NCBI GenBank assembly: GCA_024449915.1 | Contig: JAMZAV010002177.1 | Location: 62,001 to 126,000, forward strand | Source of the DNA: Sweltsa coloradensis | Taxonomy: Eukaryota > Arthropoda > Insecta > Plecoptera > Chloroperlidae | Direction: 5' to 3' | DNA: 64,000 nucleotides | Part shown: one piece after another, positions 21,923-34,050 of the stretch | How positions within the stretch are numbered: the stretch's first letter is position 1 | Layout of the letters: every line of letters starts with the position of its first letter | Position numbers and translations under genes: made by a program | The notes under the pieces: generated by a model | What the model was told of the DNA's origin: nothing | What the model saw: only the letters and a program-made list of their open reading frames with translations | Database searches by the model: none

Positions 21923-22103
21923 GTACGTTTGTATATAACTTCACTGCTCTCGAGTGCGTATTTTACTAAACCTCTTTAATAGTGTTTTTTTCTGTTTCTT
22001 TGCTCTCTATAGCCTGATTGCTTAGACAAACCATTTGGGGTTTGGTGATATAAGCGTGAATTTTGGATCACTTACCCAGAAAATAATCTGAGTAATTTTT
22101 CAG

Positions 22104-22234
22104 GTGGTCCGAATCGAAAAATGTTCCCGTTCAGGGGTGACCATGGTGCAAAGTTAGGGGTAGACATTATTTTCAAGCAGACTAGGGGTGAGCCTCTTAG
22201 AAGTAAATGTTTGGTATTTAAACATTTTGTTTAA
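22104..22234 (+). CDS. possible short terminal exon after the linker array
   Basis: An acceptor-like TTTTTCAG is followed in phase 1 by 42 open codons to TAA: GPNRKMFPFRGDHGAKLGVD, then IIFKQTRGEPLRSKC.. No known domain. The phase matches the linker-exon donors. It may be chance: the region is short and shows no paralogue. Confidence 0.25.
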
Positions 22235-22299
22235 GAAGTAATTCAATTTAATTCTTTAAATCTATAAAATTGCATATTTCTTTAACTGGGGTGTCCAAA

Positions 22300-23296
22300 T
22301 TGATATTTCTTAAAAATTCGATTAAAATGGAAGTACGTATATGTAAATAAATCGTTTAGTAAATGTTATTTGAATTATTCTGGTTTAAAACAGTGTAAAT
22401 AGGTAGATAGTTCCCGATGTTTTGGCTCAACCCAATTTTCTGTACATTGGGTAAATCGTTATTAATAACCCTATGCTCTTGTCGTCATGCTAATTGCCCG
22501 ACAACAACCCAAAATCATTCTAATTGCATTTCGTACCTACCTGGTGAAAAAACATCTGCTAACCCACTTTACTTTTTATCGGAACAAATTTCATATTATA
22601 ATGGTTGAGTGTTAATTTTTAATTGATGGCCTTGTTCTTATTAATTTTTTCTAGTAAACCCCCATTTTTAATTATTAAAGTCTCTTTTTTCTCATCCTCG
22701 TGACCACTTATAGCAACTTATCATTGTTCAATGTGGTGGTGTGGGGTACCCATGTCTTTCGTTCACGCAGCTCCGTATGTTTATTTGGTAATGTGTGTTC
22801 CTCACGTCTGCCAACGAGAACTTTTAAAAAAGGGTTTTTAAAAAGGAAGGATGCGAGGATGAAAGAATGTGAATGGTAAATGGTTGTAATATATGATGAG
22901 ATTTCACAAAACACTCGCCCAACCGCGATAAGCAGCAATGCCATAATAGGAAATCACGACGTTCTGAAAACTTCCTACTTGTTTGATGTTCTGTTAATAA
23001 TAATACTCCACGAGAGCTTTTAACCTTGATTTTGCTCAATTAAATTATATTTTACTGTGGTTTTGTTTGTTTTTGTTTAGATAAGTTAAGTTTTGAAAAT
23101 TAAATGATATTGTCAAAGTAGAAAATTATATTATATTGTTGTGGTTGGGGTGGAAATCATGCTGGTATTGGTTTTTTATTGCGCTTTTATGTTTAGGCAA
23201 AAGTATATTTTTCATAATTCTTATAGCGCAACAAATGTAGCTCAAAATTACTTTTTAAAAAATTTATTCTCATTCAAATAATTATAATTTTAAAAG
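22300..23296 (+). repeat. unit E upstream spacer and type-1 block
   Basis: Unit homology resumes here and includes the type-1 upstream block from about 22.70 kb. Compared with units D and I it has many one-base indels in homopolymers. Confidence 0.6.
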
Positions 23297-23792
23297 ATGC
23301 TGAGCAGGAATGGCAAACCTGTTCCTGACAGCAAACCAGGATGTGAAAGACATCAGTGTCAAGACTGTCCTCGTTCATTCAAGAATAAAAAGGATCTCAC
23401 GTACCCCCCAGAAGCACGACTGTGGACGCAAAGAGCCGCATAAGTGTCCTGAAGTGCAGCAAGACTTCTCGATGAAACAAGTTCTAGCTAGGCACCCTTA
23501 CACAAGACTGTGGACGCAAGGAGCCGCACAAGTGTCTTAAGTGTAGCAAGACATTCTCCTTGAAACCAAAACTCTATCCCGTCACATTAAGTACGAATGC
23601 GTTGACAACAACAACCCCAGTGTAAAGCTTGTGGCAAAACATTTAGAGCTTGTCATCCTTGAGTACCCACTCCCAAACACCAGTGCGGAAGGAGCCCCCA
23701 GTTCCCGTGTAAAAAAGTGTACCTATCGTGCCAGATACAAACATCATTTAATCGTCATTATGAACGCAAGCACAAACCCCGGAGAATTGTAA
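23297..23792 (+). pseudogene. unit E zinc-finger exon (5-finger type) with many indels
   Basis: The exon follows TTTTAAAAG (acceptor AG kept, TACAG lost). All parts of a five-finger exon are present in order: linker, finger 1, finger 2, the extra finger, the HIKYEC finger, and the final finger. At least six one-base indels break the frame (for example GTACCCCCCAGAAG, GTGTCCTGAAGTGCAGC, GAAACCAAAACTC, GCGGAAGGAGCCCCCAG). Most lie in homopolymers, as does the rest of 22.7-34 kb, so an intact exon in the real genome is possible. Confidence 0.7.
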
Positions 23793-24496
23793 TTCTAACT
23801 TGAGCATTATATTACCCTCTTATCTGAAGTGTAGGCCAATATACTCGTCTTTTTAAGTCTTTCTCTTAAGAAACTGCGTGTGTGTGTGTTGCTTATTAGG
23901 ATTAAGAGCAATACTCCGTACAAGTCACCAGTATACACCTGAATTATCGTAACAAACACCACACCTTGCAATGACTTTTGTCACTCCTGTAAAAGTAAAC
24001 CACCCATATTATTTCAATCAAGTATCGTATGGTACTTTTTGATTTGTGAAACTTTATGCTCTTATTGACTGTTTGGAGACTGTCTATTTATGGAGGGATT
24101 CGTAGCTTTGTTATGATTTTGTGTCTCTCTTTACCTGGTAACCCTTTGTGTAATTTATTGATTTTGAAGGTGTTTATTCCCTTATCTTTTTTATCACGTT
24201 TAATTGTTTCCAAGTAAGAGTGTGGATAACAACAATCTTCAACAATCTCTAGACTTGACTCATGATTTATTATGGTTATTGTTGTATACATCAATAATTT
24301 CTGACATCGGTGCGGTGATTTAGTATTGTCTAGAGAAAATACCTGCGTTACCCTGCCTATGACGTGCTAGAGACCTGCATTTTAGACATATATAACGGTA
24401 TAATTTCTAAAATATTTTATTTTTCCTTTATTTTGAATGATTATGATGGCACCTGTTTTGATCTTACCTTATAACGTGTATTGTTTCTTTAAATAT
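23793..24496. other. unit E spacer, no gene
   Basis: Standard spacer blocks (CAAGTCACCAGTATACACC, CTTATTGACTGTTTGGAG, GTGCGGTGA) up to TTTCTTTAAATATCTTATGG, where an unrelated block is inserted. Confidence 0.5.
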
Positions 24497-24799
24497 CTTA
24501 TGGACAAGTCGCGCTTACGCGCGGCGTGAAAGCCGCTGCGCGGAGGGCTTGGAAAACTCGTACCTGGAATTCCTCGTAGTTTGAAAACCTCGTTTCCGCG
24601 ACAAACTCGAAAATCGGCCCGAGTACGGCCGCGATGCGGTAGTTTGCGGGTCACGTTTGTCGTTAATCCGAAGACTTTGGATAAATTTGTTTTCCGGCAC
24701 ACTTTTGGTTCGTCGCCGGACCCTGCCCTCCGCTCCGAAGTAACGTGGAATTTTTTTTACGAAATCAATTGATTATTACGCAAATTTTAAATTTCCGGG

Positions 24800-25480
24800 A
24801 CGACAAATTTTCCGGGACGCTTTTCCGGTAACAGAAATTTTTGTCTTGTTCGCTTGGTTCCATAGAGCCCTAGATGGAGCCGATCGGACGAAAAATGCCC
24901 GAGCTACTAAAGGCCTCGCAGTCGGGCTAATTTCAAGTATGTCAAAGTCTTAGCCACATCCGCGCGGTTCCGTAGAGTCCGAGATGGACCCAATCGGACA
25001 ATAATTGTGCCATTTGTAAGATCCATAAAATAATTTTACCGGGACGCTTTTTCCCGGGACGTCAAATATGATCCTCGAACGCCCGGTTCCGTAGAGCCCA
25101 AAATGGACCCAGTCGTACAATTGCGCCTTTCGTAAAAATCCGGGACATGGGGTTTTCCGGGGCGTATTTCCGGTACGTCTAAATCTGCGCCTCGTCCGCG
25201 CGGATCCGCAGAGCCCGAGATGTAACCTGATCGGTCGATTACTGCGCCTATCGTAAAAATCCTCGATTTACGTTTTCCGTGACACTTTTCCGGTTACGTC
25301 AAAATATGCGCCTCCACCCCCCGGTTCCGTAGAGCCCCAAAATGGACCCGTTCGTAGAATTATTGCGCATTTCGTAAAAATCCGGGACAAAAGTTTTTCC
25401 GGGACGCTTTTCGGTACGTCAAAACATGCATCTCGTCGCCTGGTTCCGTAGAGCCCGAGATGAACCTGATCTGACTGTAA
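24800..25480. repeat. ~125 bp minisatellite inside block copy 1
   Basis: About five diverged copies of a motif chain: 'GGTTCCGTAGAGCCCGAGATG', 'GATCGGACAATTATTGCGCC', 'TCGTAAAAATCCGGGAC', 'TTTTCCGGGACGCTTTTCCG'. Further copies are at 26.03-26.25 kb after an interruption. Confidence 0.75.
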
Positions 25481-26439
25481 TTGTGAAAGATATTTTTAAA
25501 AAAAACATGCTTTACCCCAATATGACCAACCACTATTTTGAGAAATACCAAAAATGTTTTTGGCCACGTTCAAATGAAAGTTTTTCGGGGTCGTTGCTAT
25601 TGACGCGGCCCTCTGACGTCATCGGAAGGAAATATATAAATTAAAAATTTTGTGAATGCCCCAGAATGCTCGGATCACTGTTTCGACTATAAAAAAACCC
25701 CTGTTGTATTCTTTGATATTGTGAGTAGGTACTCAAAACTGTGCTTTTCCTCCCCCCACCCCTCCCTTTTCCTGCCGTTAATGATTGTGAATATTGGTTG
25801 TGGCGCAATGTCTCATGCTTGACTGGCTGCCCTTCTAGTGAATTTATGCTTAAATTGGCGGATAACAGGAAATGTCCAAAATATACCCATAATGGTCCAT
25901 CCGCGTGCCCATTCACTGTTTTTTCTTACTTAAAAATGACCCGTTTTGACAACCTCAACTTTATTAATCGTATTCCATTATATAAAAGATCACCTCCACC
26001 CCGTCGGAGGTTTTCATTCAGCGCCTTTCGTAATCCCGGGACAAAAGTTTTTTGCACTGGACTCTTTTTCCGGTACGTCGAAATATTGGCCTCGTCCGTC
26101 CGTTCCGTAGAGCCCGAGATGGACCTTGGTCGTACATTATTGCGCCTTTTTAAAAAAAAACACGACAAAGGGTTTTTCCGGTACGCATATTTTTTTTCCG
26201 GTACTGTCAAAATTTTTGCCTCGCCCCGCGGCGGTTCTATAGCGCCCCAGTTGACCTACGGCGAACTTACCCGAGCTATTAAAAGAAAACCATGTTTTTT
26301 GGGATTTTCCCAAAATGGCCAACCATTTTCAAGAAACAACTAATTTAAGTATTAGGTCCGGCACCGCTGAATGCGACTCTGACTCCATTGGATCGCTCCA
26401 AAAATGAATGCTTGAAGATATTGTGTAATGTCTTTTGTT

Positions 26440-27430
26440 TCTATTCAAATTCTTCCCACCCCCCCCACCCCTAACAGTGTCCATTTGCGGCGGTCCCACT
26501 CAAAACAGTCCCTCCAAAATTCGATTCGTACCGAAAAAAGTTTTTAATGACATTTCAATGAATAGCTCCAAGGTTTAGATTTATAAAACTTCGACTTCTA
26601 CCCCCCCCATCCAACCCCCTCCATCCCCCCTCCCCTCACCACTTTGTCTCCTCTATTCCCTCTTTGTGTTCGTTGAGCTAAACACATGTCTTTTCCCAGA
26701 ACCAAAAAATTTGACTTTGCCCCCCTCCCTCCCCCTCCCTGCCCTTCCAAAAGACCCGTTCTGCCCTAACCCTAAAGGAGTCTGTCCCAAAATGTTGTCC
26801 TTGGGGGTGTCCGCCCGCAATGGACATTGCCCTCTTTTGCATATTTATAAAATGCAATTATAATGGCTTGAAGATATTGATGAATGTCTTAATTTCCTAT
26901 TTCTAATCCCCCCCCCCCTCCCCCCCACACAGTTGGCCATTGCGGCGGTCCACTCAAAAAGTCTCGAAATTCGGATATCTACCGAACAAAGTTAATAGTT
27001 TCAATTAATAATCAAGGTTTATTTTTTTTTTAGATATTATAAACTCGACTTCCCCCCTCAACCCCCTCCATCACCCCCTCACCACTTTGGTCCTCGTTCC
27101 CTCGATTCCCTCGTTGTGTTCGTTGAGGGCTAAACACATGTATTTTCCCAGAACGGAACATATTGACTTGACCCCCCCCTCCCCCACCCTTCCAAAAGAG
27201 CGTTGCTGCCACCCTAAAGGAATTCTGTCCAAAATGTTGTTCCATGTCGGCCCCCATGGTCATTGGGGCCCTCTTTGGCATAGTAAAAATGCAATTATCC
27301 TTGTGGTTGACGTCCTTTGATTAACCTGGTTGTGTTCACTGTGGCAAAAACCCTGTATTTTTTAAAACCAAATATTCGTCTTGGTCCTCCCCCCCCCACC
27401 CCCGCCTCACTGGGGGGGGGGGGGGCCAAA
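26440..27430. repeat. poly-C / CCCTCC-rich tract in block copy 1
   Basis: Repeated runs of C with CCCTCC spacing (for example near 26.46, 26.60, 26.72, 26.91, 27.17 and 27.39 kb). The last is followed by a long G run, so a C-run/G-run hairpin is possible at 27.39-27.42 kb. The complementary strand could form G-quadruplexes. The tract itself contains two related sub-repeats with 'TTGAGGCTAAACACATG'-type segments. Confidence 0.65.
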
Positions 27431-27961
27431 ACCAAAGGAGTGGTAGTACGAAACATTTAGTTCGGCCCGATCGGACGTAAATGCCCGATATATAGGTAGT
27501 TGTTTAAAAAAACATTGCAAAATTGAATTTCTATACAGTATTTTGACTATCAGAATCGACCATTTTTACGAAACATTTGGACTTTGTATTAAATGGCAAA
27601 TAGTCGATCACCGCATAACCCTAATATTGTAGATTGTTTGTAAATTTTTGGATACGGAGGCCGAATTGAAATTTATTTTCGTTATATTAATAACTTCGGC
27701 AGACCTCGTTGAGGTGCCTAATATGTTGAGTTTTTATTGATTGATTATTTGAAGTGGGTAGTACATTCTTAGCCCGGCCCCCCTTCCGAGGCCTTGCCAC
27801 TGCCTCCTCCCTCCGTACACATAGCTCTTCACAACAAATTTAAATTACTATAACATAATGATATTTACACATGAACACAAAAGCATGTACAACGAATGAC
27901 GTACCACAATCGGTAGCATTGTATTTGATTAACATACATTGAAATTTCCCAACAATGCAAT

Positions 27962-28050
27962 ATGAAAAAAGTGCCGAACCCGACGTGTCTCGAACCACGC
28001 CGACCGAGTGATAACTCGGCATCTTTGAACCACTCGCCTACCTGCATGTA
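27962..28050 (-). other. tRNA-like segment (decayed SINE head or tRNA relic)
   Basis: On the minus strand GTAGGCGAGTGGTTCAAAG resembles an A box region and GTGGTTCGAGACACG a B box, 40-45 nt apart. The stems do not close well. A degraded copy is at about 32.80-32.90 kb in block copy 2. Confidence 0.35.
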
Positions 28051-29212
28051 TGGATATGTGGCGAGTAATAACTGTCCCTATACACGCGCTTTGAAATTTC
28101 TCGCAGGGAATAATACAATAAGTTCATAATAATATTTTTTCGGCGCTTGGATGTGAACCGAAGGTTTGAAAAGTTGTTTTTCGGATCCTCGACCCTGTTC
28201 TGAATTTATTAGACCAACAAAGTGACCCAACCTCTAGAGTCATACCGTTTTATGACTTTTTAAATATTTGCATGCAACTTAAAAAGTTGTTTTTCTATGC
28301 AAAACGCACGCATGATACATTTTGTCGGTGCCACTTCTACCCTTCAAACGTACCAAATGCGTGATGTTTGGTAATATGACAATTTCCGTAAAAGGTCGTG
28401 AGAGTGCTTATTGCTATCGTGAATTTTACAAAAAATATTTACGTGCTTTTTTGTGACCTTGATGCAGTTCACTTTCAAAAAGTGTCCCGGGCCCGAACTC
28501 GAAGCTTCCACTAGCCCGGGTTCGAACCCAGGCTCTTCAAAACCATTTTTATTTAAATACCTTCATCCTCCCCTATATTTAAAGAGCCTTGGGTCGTTCC
28601 CAAATGAACAGAGAAAGCCAATATTTAGCTTTTAGAGTTGCACCCAAAATTAAAAAAAATTTAAAACTTTTGTCGACTTTGGATTTTTTTCCGCGCAATC
28701 GGAAAAGATATCGGCTGCTTTTTTTCTCCTCCAAACCGTTCGCCCTTTCTTTGACATTCCGCATTGACAAAGCCTCGGGGCTTCTACCACGCACCTAGAA
28801 TTTTTAGAAAATTTGAAACGGAAAATCCAAACAATGTCCAAAAATAAGAAATTTGGGTCGTTTCAAAACATACCCTCACGGTTTTTCGGTGCGTATTGGA
28901 AAATGTCCCCGCGTGGGAAGACGAAATTAAAAAAATTATGATTTTTTTTTTCATTTTTTTTCTCATCTGCTAAATAAGTGCTCTCCCAAAACGGCACGCG
29001 AGCCAAAATGTGTCATCGTCGCCAAGGCCAAAGTATGCGAGCGGGACAAAACCCTTGGCGGTGCCTGTATACCCGGAAAGATTCCCGAAACGTGCACCGG
29101 TACCGTCGTCGTTGGGGGCGATACCCACTTTGGGCGCGCAACCGTGATCCAAAAAAAAAAAATTGTTTTTCCGCGCCGAGATTCGTGTTATTCCAAAACT
29201 TTAGTATAGACA

Positions 29213-32200
29213 GGTCGCGCTTACGGCGCGCTTGAAGCACCGCTGGCGCGGAGGGGGGGCTATGGAAACCCTCGGTACCTGGAATTCTCGTAGTTTTTGA
29301 AAACCTCGTTTCCGCGACAAACTCCGAAATCGGTCGGCCCGAGTACCGGCCCGCGATGGCGGTAGTTGTTGTGGGGCACGTGGGGTGCGACGTGTTGTGG
29401 GTCGTCGGTGTAATCCGAAGACTTTTGGATAAATTTTGTTTTCGCGGCGGCACTTTTGGTTCGTCGCCTGGACCCTGCCCTCCGCCTCCGAAGTAACGTG
29501 GATTTTTTTACGAATCATTGATTTATTACGCAATTGTTAAATTTCCGGGACGACAAATTTTCCGGGACGCTTTTCCGGTAACAGAAATTTTTGTCTTGTT
29601 CGCTTTTCGTTTCCATAGAGCCCTTAGATGGAGCCGATCGGACGAAAAAATGCCCAGCTACTAAGGCCTCGGCCGATCGGGCTAATTTTCGAAGTATGTC
29701 AGAAGTCTTAGCCACATCCGCGGCGTGTCCAGTAGAGTCCGAGATGGAAGCCAATCGGCCAATAATTTTGCCATTTGTAAAGATCCATAACATACTTTTA
29801 CGGGGGACGCTTTTGACACAAGGGGGGGGGGGTACGTCAAATATGATCCTCGAACGCTCACGTTTCCGTAGAGTCCAAAATGGGACCCGGTCGTACAATT
29901 GCGCCTTTCGTAAAATCCGGGGCATGGGGTTTTCCCGGGTCGTTTTCCGGTCGTCTAAATCTTCGCCCGTCCGCGCGATCCGCAGAGCCCGAGATGTACT
30001 GATCGGTCGATTACTGCGCCTATCGTAAAAAATCCGCGACTTAAATTTTCCGTGACACTTTTTCCGGTTGACGTCAATATGCGCCTCGCCGCCCGGTTTC
30101 CGTAGAGCCAAAATGGACCCGTATCGTAAATTATGCGCATTTCGTAAAATCCGGGACAAAAGGTTTTTCCGGGGACGCTTTTTTTCCGGTAGTAAAAATA
30201 TGAATCCTGGAATTCCCGGTTCCGTAGAGCCCAAACTTAACCCGGTACGCACAATTATGTGCGCCTTTCGTTAATACCCGGGGACAAGGTTTTTCCAATA
30301 CATTTTTCGTACGTCAAACATGCATCTCGTCCGCCTGGTTCCGTAGAGAGCCCGAGATGAACCTGATCTGCTGTAATTGTGAAAAGTACTTAAAAAAACA
30401 ATGCTTTACACCCCCAATAAATGACCAACCACTATTTTGAGTAAATACCAAAAATGTTTTTGTGCCACGTTCAATGAAGAGTTTTTCGGGTCGTTTGCTA
30501 AATTGACGCGGGCCCTCTGATCATCGAAAGGAAATATATAATTAATAAAAATTTTTGTGAATGCCCCAGAATGCTCGGATACTGTTTTGACTATAAAAAT
30601 CCCCCTGTTGTATTCTTGATCTGTGAGTAGGTACTCAATTGTGCTTTTCCCCCTCCCCCCACCCTCCCTTTTCCTGCCGTTATGAATTGGGATATTGGTT
30701 GTGGCGCATGCTCTGCCTTACTGGGCTACCCTTCTAGTGATTTTGCTTATTGTCGGATAACAGGAATGTACCAAATACCCCATAAATGGTCCATCTAGTG
30801 CCCATATCACTGTTTCTACTTAAAAACTGACCTTTTTTGACAACCTCAACTTTTGTTTAATCGATTTCAATTAATTAAAAGATCACCTCCACCCCCGATC
30901 GGAGGTTTTCCAACGCCGTTCGTAAAATCCCGGGACAAAAGTTTTTCCGGGACTCTTTTCCTGGTAATGTTCAAAATATTTGCCTCGTCCGTCGCGAGTT
31001 CCGTAAGCCCGAATGGACTTGGTCGTACATTATTGAGCCTTTGTAAAAAAACACGACAAGTTTTTCCGGGACGCCATTTCCGGTACGTCAAAATTTTTGC
31101 CTCGCCCGCGCGTTCTATAGGCGCCCGAAGTTAAACCTGATCTGACAAAGTTACCCGAGCTATTAAAGAAACCATGTTTTTTGGATTTTCCAAAAATGGC
31201 CACCATGTTCAAAGAAACAAACTACTTTATTATTCGGGTTAGGTTCCTTCACCGTCTGATGCGGCCCTCTGAGACGCACTTTGAATTGGGAGGGGGGGGG
31301 GAGACCAAAAATGAAATGGTTTTGAAGATATTGAGGAATGTCTTTGTTTCTATTCCAAATTCTCCCCCCCCCCCCCCCTCTACAGTGTCATTGCGGCGCC
31401 CCTCAAAACAGTCCTCAAACTTCGGTATATCGTAACGAAAAAGTTAATACATTTCAATGAATAAATTCAAGGTTTAATATTATACTCGACTTCCCCCCAC
31501 TCCAACCCCCTCCTCCCCCGCACACTTGTCCTCTCTATTTCCCTCGTGTGTTCGTTGAGGCTAAACACATGGATTTCCCCCAGAACAAAAAATTTGACTT
31601 TGGCCCCCCCCCCTCCCCCGCCCTTCCAAAAGACCGCTTCTTCTGCCCAACCCTATAAGGAGTCTGTCCCAAAATGTTGTCATGTCGGCACCATGGACAT
31701 TGCCCATCTTGCATATAGTAAAATGCAATATATGGCTTGAAGAGAATTGATGAATGTCTTAATTTCTATTTCTAAATCCCCCCCCCTCCCCCTCAAAACA
31801 GTGCCATGCGGCGTCCACTCAAAACAGTCCTCAAGAATTCGGATTCGTACCGAAAAAAGTTAATAAATTTCCATGAAAATCAAGGTTTAGATATTTAAAA
31901 CTCGATTCCCCCCACCAACCCCTCCAGCCCCCCTCACCACTTTGTCCTCTCGATTCCCTCGTTGTGTGTTAGATTGAGGCTAACAAATGTATTTCCAGAA
32001 CAAAAATATTGACTTTGGACCCCCCCCCCTCCGCCTCTCCTTACCAAAGGAGCGTTGCTGCCCACCCTAAAGGAAGTCTTCCAAAAATGGGGGGGGTTGT
32101 CCCATGTCGCCCCCATGGTCATTGCCCTCTTTGGCATATTAAAAATGCATTATCCTTGGGTTGACTCCTTTGATAACCTGGTTGTGTTCACCATGTGGCA

Positions 32201-34050
32201 AAAACCCTGTATTTTTTAAAACGCATATTTCTTCTTGGTCCTCCCCCCACCCCCACCTCACTGCCAAACCCCAAAAGGAATCGCTATACGAAACATTTAA
32301 TTCGGCCCGTCGGACGTAAATTGTCCGAGATATAGATATTGTTGTTTAAAAACCATTGCAAAATTGCATTTCTATTACATATTTTGACTACTCTAAATCG
32401 ACCATTTTAGAAACCTTTGACTTGTATTAAATGGCAAATAGTCGATCCGCATCCCTTTAATATATTGTAGATTTCGTAAATTTTGAAGTAGGGCCGATTG
32501 AAATTTATTTTCGGATATCTTAATAACTTCGGCCGACCTCGTTGAAGGTGCATAATATGTTGATTTTTGTATTTAATATGATTATTTGAAATTGAAGTGG
32601 TAGTACATTGTTAGCCCCTCCCCCTTCTTGGCCTTCCACTCCTCCTCCCGCCATACACATAGCTTTTCACAACAAATTTAAATTACTATATATGTCCATT
32701 TACACATGAACACAAAAGGCATGTAAATGTAATGACGTACCATCTCGGTAGCATGTAGGTTGATTAACAAATACTTAAAATTTCACAACAATGCAATATG
32801 AAAATAGTTTTCGACCCGGACCGTGACTCGACCCCCGCTACCGCGGATAACTCGTCCTTCTGACCGTCTCGACTAACTGCCGTGTGATTATTCCGAAGTA
32901 ATAATGTACCCTATACACGCTCGTTGGAATTTTTCATCGCAGGGAATAATAAAATGAGTTATAAAATAATTTTTTTTCGGCGCTTTAGGATGTCAACAAC
33001 GAAGGTTTGAAAAGTTGTTTTCAGGAATCCTTCGAACCTGATCTGAATTTTAATGGACCAACAAAGTGAACCCAACTCTAGAGTCTACCCGTTTTATGAC
33101 GTTTTTATATTTGATGCAAACTGTAAAGAGTTGGTTTTTCTATGCAAAAACGGCACGCATGTCAATTTTTGTCGGTGTCACTTCTACCCTTCCAAACGTA
33201 ACCAACTGCGTGATGTTTGGTATGACAATTTTCGTAAGGCTGGAAGAGTGCCTTTCTCCATTCGTGAATTTTTACAAACAATATTTACCGTGCTTTTCGT
33301 GACCTTGAATGCAAAGTTTCCTTTTCAAAAAGTGTCCGGAACCGAACTCGAATTGGGCTTCACCTAGCCCGGGTTCGAAAACCCAGGCTTCTCACAAACA
33401 TTTTATTAATACCTTCACCCTTCCGCTTATTAAGAGCCTTGGTCGTTTCCAAATCGAACAGAAGGAAAGGCAATATTTTAGCTTTTAAAGTCTGCACCCA
33501 AAATGTTTTAAAATTTTAACCTTTTTTCGACTTTTGGGATTTTTTTCCGCGCAATCGGCAACAGATATCGGCTCTTTTTTTCTCCTCACCCGTTCGCCAT
33601 TTTTTGGACATTCGGAATTGACAAACCTCGGGGCTCTACCGCGCATCTAGAATTTTTAGAAAATTTGAAACGGAAAATCCAAACAATGTCCAAAAATAAG
33701 AAAACGGGTCGTTTCGAAAACATGCCCTCGACGGTTTCGGGTGCGTTTTGGAAATGTCCACGCGTGGGAAGACGAAATTAAAAATTATGATTTTTTTTCA
33801 TTTTTTTCTCGTCCGCTAAATAAGTGCTCTCCCCAAAACGGCACGCGAGCCAAAATGTTCATCGTCGCCAAGGCCAAAGTATGCGAGCGGGTCCAAAACC
33901 CTTGGCGGTGCCTGTACCCGGAAAGATTCCGAACGCGCCGGTACCGTCGACGTTCGGGTGCGACGCCCACTTTGGGCGCGGCAACCGTGAATCCAAAAAA
34001 AAAAAATTGTTTTCCGCGCCGAGATCGTGTTATTCAAGACTATTAGTATA
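29213..34050. repeat. large tandem block, copy 2 (~4.8 kb)
   Basis: Follows copy 1 at CAGGTCGCGCTTACGG and ends at TTAGTATAGATAAACAC, after which unit spacer resumes. It is colinear with copy 1 along its whole length (minisatellite 29.56-30.39 kb, poly-C tracts 31.27-32.28 kb, tRNA-like segment, tail). Differences are mostly 1-3 nt indels at homopolymers and rarely substitutions. Confidence 0.75.

Larger units (their letters stand above)
20865..21980 (+). repeat. five-copy tandem exon-intron array (~225 bp period)
   Basis: Repeat starts are near 20.87, 21.10, 21.33, 21.55 and 21.77 kb, each at CTGTATTGAATAGATGTTA. Intron parts (CCTCTCATAGTGTTTTTG, TTTCTGAGTGTATCATCC) are as similar as exon parts, which indicates recent duplication. 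Confidence 0.9.
24497..29212. repeat. large tandem block, copy 1 (~4.7 kb)
   Basis: This GC-shifted block starts at ACAAGTCGCGCTTACG and ends at TTAGTATAGA. The same sequence follows directly as copy 2. Contents in order: a Cys-free GC-rich head, an internal ~125 bp minisatellite, poly-C/CCCTCC tracts, a tRNA-like segment, a B-box-like GGGTTCGAACCC and a GGCCAAAG-rich tail. Open stretches on either strand are not conserved between copies. Not coding as far as can be seen; class of element unknown. Confidence 0.75.

Noticed and set aside
25741..26343. 200 codon open frame on the + strand
   Set aside because: It runs through minisatellite copies, is broken in the second block copy, and has no recognisable domain.
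29013..30252. Antisense frames of 146 and 245 codons in the tandem block
   Set aside because: They are translations of the minisatellite and GC-rich head and are not conserved in the colinear first copy.
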